Part shown: one piece after another, positions 1 to 4,736 of the stretch
How the letters are laid out: every line of letters begins with the position of its first letter
Position numbering within the stretch: the stretch's first letter is position 1
NCBI GenBank assembly: GCA_028679855.1
Contig: JAJRAP010000133.1
Coordinates: 1 to 5,991, forward strand
DNA: 5,991 nt
Origin: Candidatus Methanoperedens sp.
GTDB lineage: Archaea > Halobacteriota > Methanosarcinia > Methanosarcinales > Methanoperedenaceae
Direction: 5' to 3'
The notes under the pieces: model-generated
What the model saw: the letters and a program-made list of their open reading frames with translations, nothing else
Told to the model about the DNA's origin: nothing
The model's database searches: none
Made by a program: the position numbers and the translations under genes

Positions 1-102
1 AAGTTAAGTGGACTTAATAAAGAGACAAGGACTTTGATCGAAGTTTTCGGTATGGCAGATCATAAAATACTTCCAGAAGTCGATACCGAAAAGTTTAAGT
101 GA
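1..102 (+). CDS. C-terminal fragment of an unidentified protein (5' end outside window)
   Basis: Frame 1 is open from the first base to a TGA at 100-102 and gives 33 residues, ending EKFK. The other two plus frames hit stop codons within the first 15 bases, so this is the only plus frame that can carry a gene entering the window. The peptide is mixed and hydrophilic (it contains RTLIEVFGMADHK), as expected for the tail of a soluble protein, but I do not recognise a family and assign no function. The end lies 53 bases before the GTG of the next gene. A TATA-like box sits in that gap, so the next gene probably has its own promoter. A minus-strand reading frame that also crosses this stretch overlaps the regulator gene and looks like a shadow. 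Confidence is limited by the short length. Confidence 0.55.
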   Translation, partial: KLSGLNKETRTLIEVFGMADHKILPEVDTEKFK

Positions 103-115
103 TGCAAAACTCACG

Positions 116-124
116 TTTAAATAT
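116..124 (+). promoter_or_regulatory. Candidate TATA box for the regulator/oxidoreductase operon
   Basis: TTTAAATAT lies in the gap after the upstream gene, with its centre about 36 bases before the GTG at 156. Archaeal transcription usually starts about 25-27 bases after the TATA centre. That would put the start near 145-147, just ahead of the ribosome-binding site at 147-151, and give a very short leader. This is the only good A/T-rich box in the gap. The assignment is inferred from sequence and spacing. Confidence 0.45.
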
Positions 125-146
125 GTGGCGCATCTTTTAGTTATCT

Positions 147-151
147 GGTGA
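147..151 (+). promoter_or_regulatory. Ribosome-binding site supporting the GTG start at 156
   Basis: GGTGA matches the GGAGGTGAT complement of the archaeal 16S rRNA 3' end and stands four bases before the GTG at 156. It supports that GTG as the start rather than the internal ATG 21 codons later, which would cut off the first helix of the winged-helix domain. Confidence 0.55.
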
Positions 152-155
152 AACG

Positions 156-452
156 GTGGACAAAGAATCCCTGGTACAGATACTTGATGCCCTTGGCAAC
201 GAACACAGCTTGAAGATAATGTCGATCCTTGCCAGCGGTGAATGTTTTGTGTCAGAGCTTGCAAAGATGGTCGGGATATCCCGCCCGCTGCTGTATTTGC
301 ATCTTAAGAAACTTGAGAATGCAGGTCTTGTAGAGAGTGAGATACGCCACTTTGAAGAGCCACCATATACTAAAAAATTTTATAGAGCAAAGAATTTTGA
401 ATTAATACTATCATTGAATAAGATCAAGGAGATAGTTTCGGAGGAAAAATAA
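156..452 (+). CDS. ArsR-type winged helix-turn-helix transcriptional regulator
   Basis: This 98-residue protein is about the size of a single winged-helix domain. Residues 9-27 (ILDALGNEHSLKIMSILAS) match the opening ArsR-like helix. FVSELAKMVGISRPLLYLHL, followed by KKLENAGLVES (about 31-61), is the helix-turn-helix and recognition helix. FEEPPYTKKFYRAK (about 66-79) is the beta wing. It should bind operator DNA as a dimer in the cytoplasm. The CxC metal site of classical ArsR/SmtB proteins (ELCVCDL) is absent: the aligned stretch is ECFVSEL with one cysteine, Cys30. Metal sensing through that site is therefore unlikely, while thiol-redox or ligand sensing is possible. It is the first gene of an operon whose second gene starts within its stop codon and whose third encodes a dithiol oxidoreductase. 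The obvious guess is autoregulation and control of those two genes, but no operator could be assigned. Start: GTG with a GGTGA site. Confidence 0.85.
   Translation: MDKESLVQILDALGNEHSLKIMSILASGECFVSELAKMVGISRPLLYLHLKKLENAGLVESEIRHFEEPPYTKKFYRAKNFELILSLNKIKEIVSEEK
440..444 (+). promoter_or_regulatory. Strong ribosome-binding site inside the regulator gene's 3' end
   Basis: GGAGG lies seven bases before the ATG at 452, within the last codons of the regulator gene. It strongly supports translation of the short downstream reading frame, and the TAATG stop/start junction suggests translational coupling. Confidence 0.7.
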
Positions 453-625
453 TGCCCATGATGGATGATTTTATGAATACATGGGGAGGAATAAACTCCC
501 TTGTCATAGTAGTGATAATATTCGGTCTCATATCAGTTTACCTATGCTATATGATGCTCAATGAGATCAAAGAAACAAGAAAAGCCATTGAGAGGATGGA
601 AAAAGTCCTGAAAACCGTGGAGTAA
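452..625 (+). CDS. Small single-span membrane protein with a charged cytoplasmic helix (57 aa)
   Basis: A short gene, easily missed. The ATG at 452 shares its A with the regulator's TAA (TAATG) and follows a GGAGG site. The protein has a short N-terminus (MPMMDDFMNTWGG), one hydrophobic segment of about 20 residues at 15-36 (SLVIVVIIFGLISVYLCYMM), then an amphipathic charged helix (NEIKETRKAIERMEKVLK, 37-54) with coiled-coil character. The positive-rich C-terminus after the span suggests N-out/C-in topology. The one cysteine, Cys32, lies in the membrane segment. It is the middle gene of a three-gene operon: only five bases separate its stop from the GTG of the oxidoreductase, whose ribosome-binding site overlaps this gene's stop. 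I do not recognise a named family. A membrane anchor or partner for the regulator or oxidoreductase would fit but is inference. Confidence 0.8.
   Translation: MPMMDDFMNTWGGINSLVIVVIIFGLISVYLCYMMLNEIKETRKAIERMEKVLKTVE
619..622 (+). promoter_or_regulatory. Ribosome-binding site for the disulfide oxidoreductase GTG start
   Basis: GGAG overlaps the last sense codons of the 57-residue membrane-protein gene and stands eight bases before the GTG at 631. It supports that GTG as the start. No earlier in-frame start fits without running back into the previous gene. Confidence 0.55.
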
Positions 626-630
626 GAACC

Positions 631-1290
631 GTGCTCTCAGATTCGGAAAAAGATACCCTGAAAAAAAAATTCGTGGCGCTCGTGAACGATGTGGAGCTTG
701 CGATATTCACGCAGGAGCTTGAGTGCAAGTTCTGCAAGGAAACAAGGGATCTGACGCTTGAACTTGCCGCTATTTCCCCCAGGATAAAGACAAAAGTCTA
801 TGATTTTGTCAAGGATGGGGATGAAGGCACCAAATATAACATAAAGAAAATACCTGCAATAGCAATTATAGGAAAAAAGGATTATGGTATAAGGTATTAT
901 GGTGTTCCTGCAGGCTACGAGTTCACCGCTTTTGTGGACGATATTATCGATGTTTCAAAGGGCACAACATCGCTTTCTGAGAACATAAAGAAGAAACTGG
1001 CAGACATAAAAAAGCCAGTTCATCTGCAGGTGTTCGTTTCACCCACATGCCCATACTGTCCGAAGGCAGCCCGTATCGCCCACCAGTTCGCCATTGAAAA
1101 CGAGTTCATACGGGCTGACGTTATCGAGATGACAGAATTCCCGTATCTTGTGCAGAGATACAGTATAATGAGCACCCCTCATATCGTGATCAACGAGGAT
1201 ACATCATTCGTTGGAGCACAGCCGCCTGAAATTTTTATTGAACAGATTAACATGGCGTTGCGGGCAAGCTATAATCCGATGTATTCATAA
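631..1290 (+). CDS. Archaeal protein disulfide oxidoreductase (tandem thioredoxin/glutaredoxin-fold, PDO)
   Basis: At 219 residues it has the usual length of the PDO family, which consists of two thioredoxin-fold units in one chain and catalyses thiol-disulfide exchange in the cytoplasm of archaea. Unit one carries CKFC at 32-35 with its cis-proline in KKIPAIAI (Pro75). Unit two carries CPYC at 140-143 within VSPTCPYCPKAARIA, with cis-proline in MSTPHIVI (Pro183). Both dithiol sites are intact. The second, CPYC, is the typical glutaredoxin-type site and in characterised PDOs is the more active one, while the first is usually a variant such as CQYC. There is no signal peptide or membrane span, so it is cytosolic. 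It is the third gene of the operon, five bases after the small membrane protein, with a GTG start supported by GGAG. Reducing partners such as a thioredoxin-reductase-like flavoprotein are not in the window. It could be a housekeeping redoxin or serve a regulatory role with the winged-helix protein. Confidence 0.9.
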   Translation: MLSDSEKDTLKKKFVALVNDVELAIFTQELECKFCKETRDLTLELAAISPRIKTKVYDFVKDGDEGTKYNIKKIPAIAIIGKKDYGIRYYGVPAGYEFTAFVDDIIDVSKGTTSLSENIKKKLADIKKPVHLQVFVSPTCPYCPKAARIAHQFAIENEFIRADVIEMTEFPYLVQRYSIMSTPHIVINEDTSFVGAQPPEIFIEQINMALRASYNPMYS

Positions 1291-1300
1291 CAGCAAATCA

Positions 1301-1315
1301 TCGTTTTAACAACGA
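1301..1315 (+). other. Weak hairpin in the convergent gap after the oxidoreductase gene
   Basis: TCGTT and AACGA form a five-pair stem around a five-base TTAAC loop, 11 bases after the oxidoreductase stop. Short T-rich runs follow on the plus strand (around 1341-1360), already inside the convergent gene. It could mark an end of transcription, but archaeal terminators rely mainly on U-tracts and this stem is short, so it is only a weak candidate. Nothing else stands out in this 48-base gap. Confidence 0.2.
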
Positions 1316-1338
1316 ATTTCAGACAGGATTTCCTAACC

Positions 1339-1965
1339 TCATTTCTTATTTGCCTTTATTATGAACTCATCCGCGAACAGATTCTTCCACGCCAAAGCCA
1401 TCCTGTACCAGAGGAAATTCAACCTCTCCTTGCAGAAATAGATGCTTGGCGTGACATCTTGCCAGACTATGCTATAACCAGCATCAAAAGCCAGCTTTTT
1501 TGCAGAATTCAGGTTATAAAAATGCAGGTGTGCCCTGTCGAACACGCCGCTTTCTGCATACTCGAACTTTCCGAAAAAGATGGTCAGCCTGGAATGCCAG
1601 TTCACGATATTGGGCACTGAAAAAATTAAAAACCCATCATCTGACAGGTATTTCCTGATCTCTTTCAATACTTTAACAGGCTCTACCATGTGTTCAAGGA
1701 CATTTCCCATGATGACATAATCAAAAAATCCTTCGCTGTAAGGAAGTTGTGTTTTTTCTATATCGATATTATGGATCTCCACGCATTTGCCCTTTGCAAT
1801 GCATGCCATAGCTGTGTCCTTTTCAACGCAGTAAACCCGGCATTTCTTTTTTATCGACAGCATATTCGCAAGTCTGCCGTCAGCGCATCCTATCTCAAGC
1901 ACCGTGGAACCATCGGGTATCTGTTCAAATATCTTGCAGCGAGAGGTACAGGTATCGATATACAT
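1339..1965 (-). CDS. Class I SAM-dependent methyltransferase, MetW/UbiE-like
   Basis: The 208-residue protein has a Rossmann-fold methyltransferase core. Motif I is VLEIGCADG (22-30), the SAM-ribose acidic strand end is VYCVEKD (Glu48), the motif II/III region is FDYVIMGNVLEHMVEP (81-96), and GFLIFSVPNIVNW (111-123) follows. The later FDRAHLHFYN block is common in the MetW-like and Methyltransf_11/23-type enzymes found in cell-surface and metabolite modification. The substrate cannot be read from the sequence. There is no membrane segment; the hydrophobic C-terminal part (IYFCKERLNFLWYRMALAW, about 173-191) may pack against a lipid or hydrophobic substrate, which is inference. It is the last gene of a minus-strand operon, three bases after the stop of the small split-barrel protein, so it is probably co-transcribed with the flavin-type proteins. 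The ribosome-binding site is poor (GGA about eight bases upstream), consistent with coupling to the gene before it. Confidence 0.85.
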   Translation of the reverse strand: MYIDTCTSRCKIFEQIPDGSTVLEIGCADGRLANMLSIKKKCRVYCVEKDTAMACIAKGKCVEIHNIDIEKTQLPYSEGFFDYVIMGNVLEHMVEPVKVLKEIRKYLSDDGFLIFSVPNIVNWHSRLTIFFGKFEYAESGVFDRAHLHFYNLNSAKKLAFDAGYSIVWQDVTPSIYFCKERLNFLWYRMALAWKNLFADEFIIKANKK

Positions 1966-1968
1966 CGT

Positions 1969-2436
1969 CTATCCAGGCTTAATTGACTTGAAATGCGTAC
2001 CTTTCCAGTACACCATTTTTTCGATATTTATCTGTACGATCACATCGTTCTCCCCCATGGGTCTGTTCTCTATCACAGCCTGGTACTTTCCTTTGAATTC
2101 CATATAGATGTCCCTGTAGAGTTCCAGAGTCTCCTCTGAAAGGAAATAGATGGGTCCCTTTTCTGTTATCCGGGCAGTACCCTGCGCCATTATACCTTCG
2201 TTGTTGAACGGATTTTTCGTATCCCTGATATCTACTGTAATGCTGACCTTAGGGTTCTCAAGTATATTCTTGACCTTTTTTGACATTTCATTAGTAATAA
2301 AGAATATCTTCTGCAACGGCTCTTCGTACACAAAAAAAACAGGCGTAATATGCGGCTGGTCGCTCCCGTCGCTCGTGCACACGTATCCGAAGTAGTTCCC
2401 ATACAGGATATTGAGCATTTCATCTGGGATTTTCAT
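1969..2436 (-). CDS. Pyridoxamine-phosphate-oxidase-like split-barrel (FMN/F420-type) protein
   Basis: The 155-residue protein is a typical single PNPOx-like split barrel. An N-terminal helix leads into GYVCTSDGSDQPHITPVFFVY (17-37), followed by KIFFITNEMSKKVKNILENPKVSITVDIRD (about 43-72), GIMAQGTARI (81-90), and MVYWKG near the C-terminus (141-146). These blocks are those of the family, whose members bind FMN, deazaflavin F420 or heme, usually as homodimers. The precise cofactor and substrate are not readable, and true vitamin B6 oxidase activity should not be assumed. The ATG at 2436 is two bases after the stop of the upstream membrane/split-barrel gene and is preceded by GGTG. The frame is open further upstream to 2538, but that extension would overlap the other gene by 100 bases and adds a non-family basic peptide, so I rejected it. 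It is a clear relative of the C-terminal domain encoded just upstream. Confidence 0.85.
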   Translation of the reverse strand: MKIPDEMLNILYGNYFGYVCTSDGSDQPHITPVFFVYEEPLQKIFFITNEMSKKVKNILENPKVSITVDIRDTKNPFNNEGIMAQGTARITEKGPIYFLSEETLELYRDIYMEFKGKYQAVIENRPMGENDVIVQINIEKMVYWKGTHFKSIKPG

Positions 2437-2438
2437 AG

Positions 2439-3665
2439 TCACACCGGCACACTTATTTGTTTTGCTCCTCTCCAGTATATTATCCTGACTGGTTTTATTT
2501 CTACAAGTATCCTTGCGATTATCGGGGTCAACTGCCATGCTTTTGGCAGTTCTGAGGCGGCATATTTTTTTGTATATTCCGGATATTTCTTAAGAAATAG
2601 AGAACGTGCGCCAAGCATCTGGATAAAGCGAAGTGGGACGTCCCAAAGCCCATATATTTTTGCCTCGCCGGTGAAAAGGACAGCCTTATTCTGAAATATG
2701 TTGCTCATGTCCCGCGTGTCTATCAGGAATGCAACTTTCCTGTTCTTGCGCAACATTTTTAACTTCTTTGACTCTTTGGAAGTATTAAAAAATATCCTCT
2801 GTCCATCGAATATATAGACAACGGGAGTAACATGCGTTTCTCCATTAAAGGCATTTCCCATATATGCGAAACTGGACTCCATAACAAGGTTGTATATGTC
2901 CGGCGGCAGCCAGGGTACCTTTGAGACGATATATGCTGAAGCCATCGATGTCAAAATTATAAAGACAAAAAATACCAGTATTACCGTAACAAGTAAACCG
3001 TCATGCTGGATTATGGGTATCAAAAGAAGTGATATCATTCCGAAAAACACATTGTTTATGTCAAGCTTGCGCAGGTAATTAAGTTCTGTATATGGCGTAT
3101 GTTCAAGTTCACTTCTTTTTTCTGCAAGTTTTTTCAGCTTGATCGACCTCCAGAGCGCAAGTATGGATGTCCATATCCCCAGTCCCATCCTGTAGCAGAT
3201 GTCCCAGATAAGAAGACTTACGAACAAAAGCAGAATGATATCCGGGTCTTTTCCAAGCCAGTATTCTATCAGGTCTGACCCGAAATTAAAAAGATATGCC
3301 ATGAACGTGATGAAAATAGCCAGTCCGGGTAGTGCTTCGTAATGGTTCCTGTGAAAGAGTATACCCCTGTACCGCTCAAGCAGTTCGTTCTCATCTTTGC
3401 TAAGCGGAGCCCTGAATTTGCGCAGGGTGGGGCCAAGCTGGAGTATCAGCAGGCTCCAGGATACAGCCACAAGTATCCCGAGTGAGCCGTATAGCAGGGA
3501 AACGGATTCCAGGCTAAAAAAGTATCCAAGTATAAGACCTATAACAAGAAGCAGCAGCAGTTGCAGCAGGATGCTGTACCGGTACGGGAGAAGAGAAAAA
3601 GGAGGAATGCTCCCCACGATTATTTCGTATATCCATTTCATCTCCTTTTTTTCATCTTTTTGCAT
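2439..3665 (-). CDS. Six-span membrane protein fused to a C-terminal PNPOx-like split-barrel domain
   Basis: The 408-residue protein has two parts. The N-terminal 250 residues hold about six predicted membrane spans, near 32-50, 55-77, 112-133, 142-165, 205-220 and 224-247. A charged loop at 80-108 (with HRNHYEALPG following) and another at 173-204 (rich in Lys/Arg/Glu) separate them. From about 257 to the end is a split-barrel domain: SSFAYMGNAFNGETHVTPVVYIFD, IFFNTSKESKKLKMLRKNRKVAFLIDTRD (about 291-319), VLFTGEAKI (329-337) and IIYWRG (395-400), each matching the 155-residue protein encoded next. The soluble domain should bind a flavin-like cofactor or heme at the membrane face, probably the cytoplasmic one. 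I do not recognise the membrane part. Histidines 105, 108 and 221 near span ends could be ligands, but this is speculation. It is the first gene of a three-gene operon. The start is the ATG at 3665, which has no Shine-Dalgarno site and a TATA-like box about 30 bases upstream; an ATG at 3641 is the alternative but has AAGGAG directly adjoining it, too close to act. Confidence 0.85.
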   Translation of the reverse strand: MQKDEKKEMKWIYEIIVGSIPPFSLLPYRYSILLQLLLLLVIGLILGYFFSLESVSLLYGSLGILVAVSWSLLILQLGPTLRKFRAPLSKDENELLERYRGILFHRNHYEALPGLAIFITFMAYLFNFGSDLIEYWLGKDPDIILLLFVSLLIWDICYRMGLGIWTSILALWRSIKLKKLAEKRSELEHTPYTELNYLRKLDINNVFFGMISLLLIPIIQHDGLLVTVILVFFVFIILTSMASAYIVSKVPWLPPDIYNLVMESSFAYMGNAFNGETHVTPVVYIFDGQRIFFNTSKESKKLKMLRKNRKVAFLIDTRDMSNIFQNKAVLFTGEAKIYGLWDVPLRFIQMLGARSLFLKKYPEYTKKYAASELPKAWQLTPIIARILVEIKPVRIIYWRGAKQISVPV

Positions 3666-3666
3666 T

Positions 3667-3704
3667 GAGAGATTTTTATGTACTGCAATGATAATAAATC
3701 TCTC
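3667..3704. repeat. 9-bp perfect inverted repeat in front of the membrane/split-barrel gene
   Basis: GAGAGATTT at 3667-3675 is exactly mirrored by AAATCTCTC at 3696-3704. With a single bulged base (3695) the pairing continues four more bases inward, TTAT with ATAA, leaving an 11-base centre. The arms are 20 bases apart, about two helical turns. One arm abuts the start codon and expected transcription start of the minus-strand operon; the other overlaps its candidate TATA box. This is the usual layout of an archaeal repressor operator, although a leader-RNA hairpin is also possible. Confidence 0.65.
3691..3698 (-). promoter_or_regulatory. Candidate TATA box for the minus-strand membrane/split-barrel operon
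   Basis: Read on the minus strand this is TTTATTAT, centred about 30 bases before the ATG at 3665. It would give a leaderless or nearly leaderless mRNA, consistent with the missing Shine-Dalgarno site. It partly overlaps the right arm of the inverted repeat, so a protein bound there could block TBP. Confidence 0.4.
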
Positions 3705-3734
3705 TAATCAATTTTTCAGTTAAAAAACGCATAA

Positions 3735-3744
3735 CTATAAAAAC
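3735..3744 (+). promoter_or_regulatory. Candidate TATA box for the HemK2-like methyltransferase gene
   Basis: CTATAAAAAC is centred about 31 bases before the ATG at 3771, with purine-rich sequence upstream that could serve as the BRE. No Shine-Dalgarno site precedes the ATG (the approach is GATAAAATA), so a leaderless or very short-leader mRNA is expected. A second A-rich box at 3753-3760 is too close to the start to be the main TATA box. Confidence 0.5.
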
Positions 3745-3770
3745 GTCAACCGCATAAAAACGATAAAATA

Positions 3771-4352
3771 ATGAATATTCGATATAAGAATACTTCAGTC
3801 AACATCATAGAGAATGTTTACGAACCTTCAGAAGATTCTTTTCTTCTGGCAGATGCGGTGCTGTCTGAAATACGAGAATCCGAACGATTACTGGAAGTAG
3901 GATGCGGAAGCGGATTAATATCCGCTGTCATAAAAGCAAATACAAAAGCAAGCGTCATAGGCATCGATATTAATCCACATGCTGCAAAATGTACAAAAGA
4001 AAATGGAATTGATGTAATAAGGGGAGATCTATTAAGCTGCATTAAAGGACGTTTCGATTTAATTATTTTCAATCCTCCATATCTTCCAACAGGAGACGGA
4101 GAGAGGCAAAAAGGATGGCTTAATGTTGCCCTTGATGGAGGGTACGATGGAAGAAAGGTGATATACAGATTTCTCGAAGATGCAGGCAGATGTCTTGTCC
4201 CTGGTGGGAAGATATTGATGCTAGTATCATCGCTTAGCGGGATCGATGAAATAAGATCACAGATGTTTTCTCTCGGATATATCGTGGAAGATAATCGGCA
4301 TGAAAAATATATGTATGAACAGCTAATAGTACTTTCAGCTTCAAAGAAATAA
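3771..4352 (+). CDS. HemK2/Mtq2-type protein-glutamine methyltransferase (likely acts on release factor aRF1)
   Basis: The 193-residue protein has the compact archaeal/eukaryal HemK2 layout without the N-terminal helical domain of bacterial PrmC. It opens with VYEPSEDSFLLADAV (16-30), a hallmark of this subfamily. SAM motif I is LLEVGCGSGLIS (40-51), the acidic residue binding SAM ribose is in VIGIDINP (Asp66), RGDLL (84-88) follows, and the catalytic NPPY stands at 101-104 in IIFNPPYLP. NPPY enzymes of this type methylate the glutamine of the GGQ motif in class I release factors, and in archaea and eukaryotes they usually work with a Trm112-like partner, which is not in the window. Some relatives methylate other residues, so the substrate is inferred from the subfamily. 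It is a single gene, divergent from the membrane/split-barrel operon and convergent with the DUF1699-like gene ten bases away. It looks somewhat more AT-rich than its neighbours. Confidence 0.88.
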   Translation: MNIRYKNTSVNIIENVYEPSEDSFLLADAVLSEIRESERLLEVGCGSGLISAVIKANTKASVIGIDINPHAAKCTKENGIDVIRGDLLSCIKGRFDLIIFNPPYLPTGDGERQKGWLNVALDGGYDGRKVIYRFLEDAGRCLVPGGKILMLVSSLSGIDEIRSQMFSLGYIVEDNRHEKYMYEQLIVLSASKK

Positions 4353-4362
4353 TTTGAATCTA

Positions 4363-4644
4363 TTAAATATCGATCTCAGCGAATCTATCTATATCAGTTC
4401 TGTGACCCCAGATATCTCCAACCATCAATTTTATGTTTTTCATTTTTAGAAACGCTTTTGTCGTGTTTGAAATTGTTTTCTGATATGAAGATGGCAACTG
4501 TATCCTTTTTAGTTCAGGACATCTTTTTACAAGTGAAAGAATATTTTTTTCAGAAGGTCTAAAACAAAAGTGCACATTTTCTTCATTAGCCTCAGTATCT
4601 TCCAGGTCTTCTTCAGAGCCAATAATTCTGAAAACAAGTTTCAT
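4363..4644 (-). CDS. Small conserved archaeal protein, DUF1699-like
   Basis: This is a 93-residue soluble protein with no signal or membrane segment. The blocks VHFCFRPSEKNILSLVKRCPELKRIQLPSSYQKTIS (24-59), the following TKAFLKMKNIKLM, and VGDIWGHRTDIDRFAEI (75-91) match what I remember of DUF1699, a short, strongly conserved family of methanosarcinal archaea with no known function. The GDIWGHR motif and the PSSYQKTIS motif are the most distinctive. The segment SLVKRCPELKRIQLPSSY resembles one leucine-rich-like strand-turn, but one unit is not enough to call a repeat. Three conserved-looking features, His25, Cys42 and His81, might matter for binding, which is inference. It is transcribed alone and divergently from purQ, with an ATATAAAT box placed for a leaderless mRNA and no Shine-Dalgarno site. 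The family name is from memory and would need a profile search. Confidence 0.75.
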   Translation of the reverse strand: MKLVFRIIGSEEDLEDTEANEENVHFCFRPSEKNILSLVKRCPELKRIQLPSSYQKTISNTTKAFLKMKNIKLMVGDIWGHRTDIDRFAEIDI

Positions 4645-4668
4645 ATTAAGGTATTTGACAATACTACT

Positions 4669-4676
4669 ATTTATAT
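4669..4676 (-). promoter_or_regulatory. Candidate TATA box for the DUF1699-like gene
   Basis: Read on the minus strand this is ATATAAAT, a near-ideal archaeal TATA box centred about 28 bases before the ATG at 4644. The bases just upstream of the ATG (AATACCTTAAT) contain no Shine-Dalgarno site, so the mRNA is probably leaderless. Confidence 0.55.
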
Positions 4677-4704
4677 TTTTTTATTTTTTGTCAGAGGGAA
4701 AATC

Positions 4705-4713
4705 TTATAATAA
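4705..4713 (+). promoter_or_regulatory. Candidate TATA box for purQ
   Basis: TTATAATAA is centred about 28 bases before the ATG at 4737 and is preceded by a purine-rich GGGAAAA stretch that could be the BRE. No Shine-Dalgarno site precedes the ATG (TTACCTGCCAG), so transcription probably begins at or next to the start codon. The 92-base gap thus holds two back-to-back promoters about 30 bases apart. Confidence 0.5.
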
Positions 4714-4736
4714 TTGGTTGTTTATTTACCTGCCAG

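Noticed and set aside
4..264. Minus-strand 86-residue reading frame
   Set aside because: It is antisense to the well-supported winged-helix gene and to the plus-frame tail, with no recognisable domain or ribosome-binding site.
156..452. Classical metal-sensing ArsR/SmtB assignment
   Set aside because: The CxC metal-binding motif is missing; only one cysteine (Cys30) is present near that helix, so a metal specificity cannot be claimed.
1325..1334. AGGATTTCCT palindrome in the convergent gap
   Set aside because: A four-pair stem with a two-base centre cannot form a stable hairpin and is too short to call an operator.
1690..1986. Plus-strand 98-residue frame antisense to the methyltransferase
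   Set aside because: The minus-strand frame carries clear SAM motifs; the plus frame is rich in Cys, His and Phe with no domain, as expected of a shadow.
2437..2538. N-terminal extension of 34 residues for the free split-barrel gene (start at 2538)
   Set aside because: It would overlap the membrane/split-barrel gene by about 100 bases in another frame, and the peptide is basic and unlike the family. The ATG at 2436 sits two bases after the upstream stop with a GGTG site.
2350..2694. Plus-strand 114-residue frame antisense to the split-barrel genes
   Set aside because: It runs across the junction of two well-supported minus-strand genes and shows no family motif.
3397..3723. Plus-strand 108-residue frame antisense to the membrane-domain N-terminus
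   Set aside because: Ser/Arg-rich composition is the usual antisense image of Leu-rich membrane spans; no motif or start signal is seen.
4656..4693. 6-bp inverted repeat (TGACAA / TTGTCA) in the DUF1699-purQ gap
   Set aside because: A six-base match with a 26-base spacer is expected about once by chance in a gap of this size.
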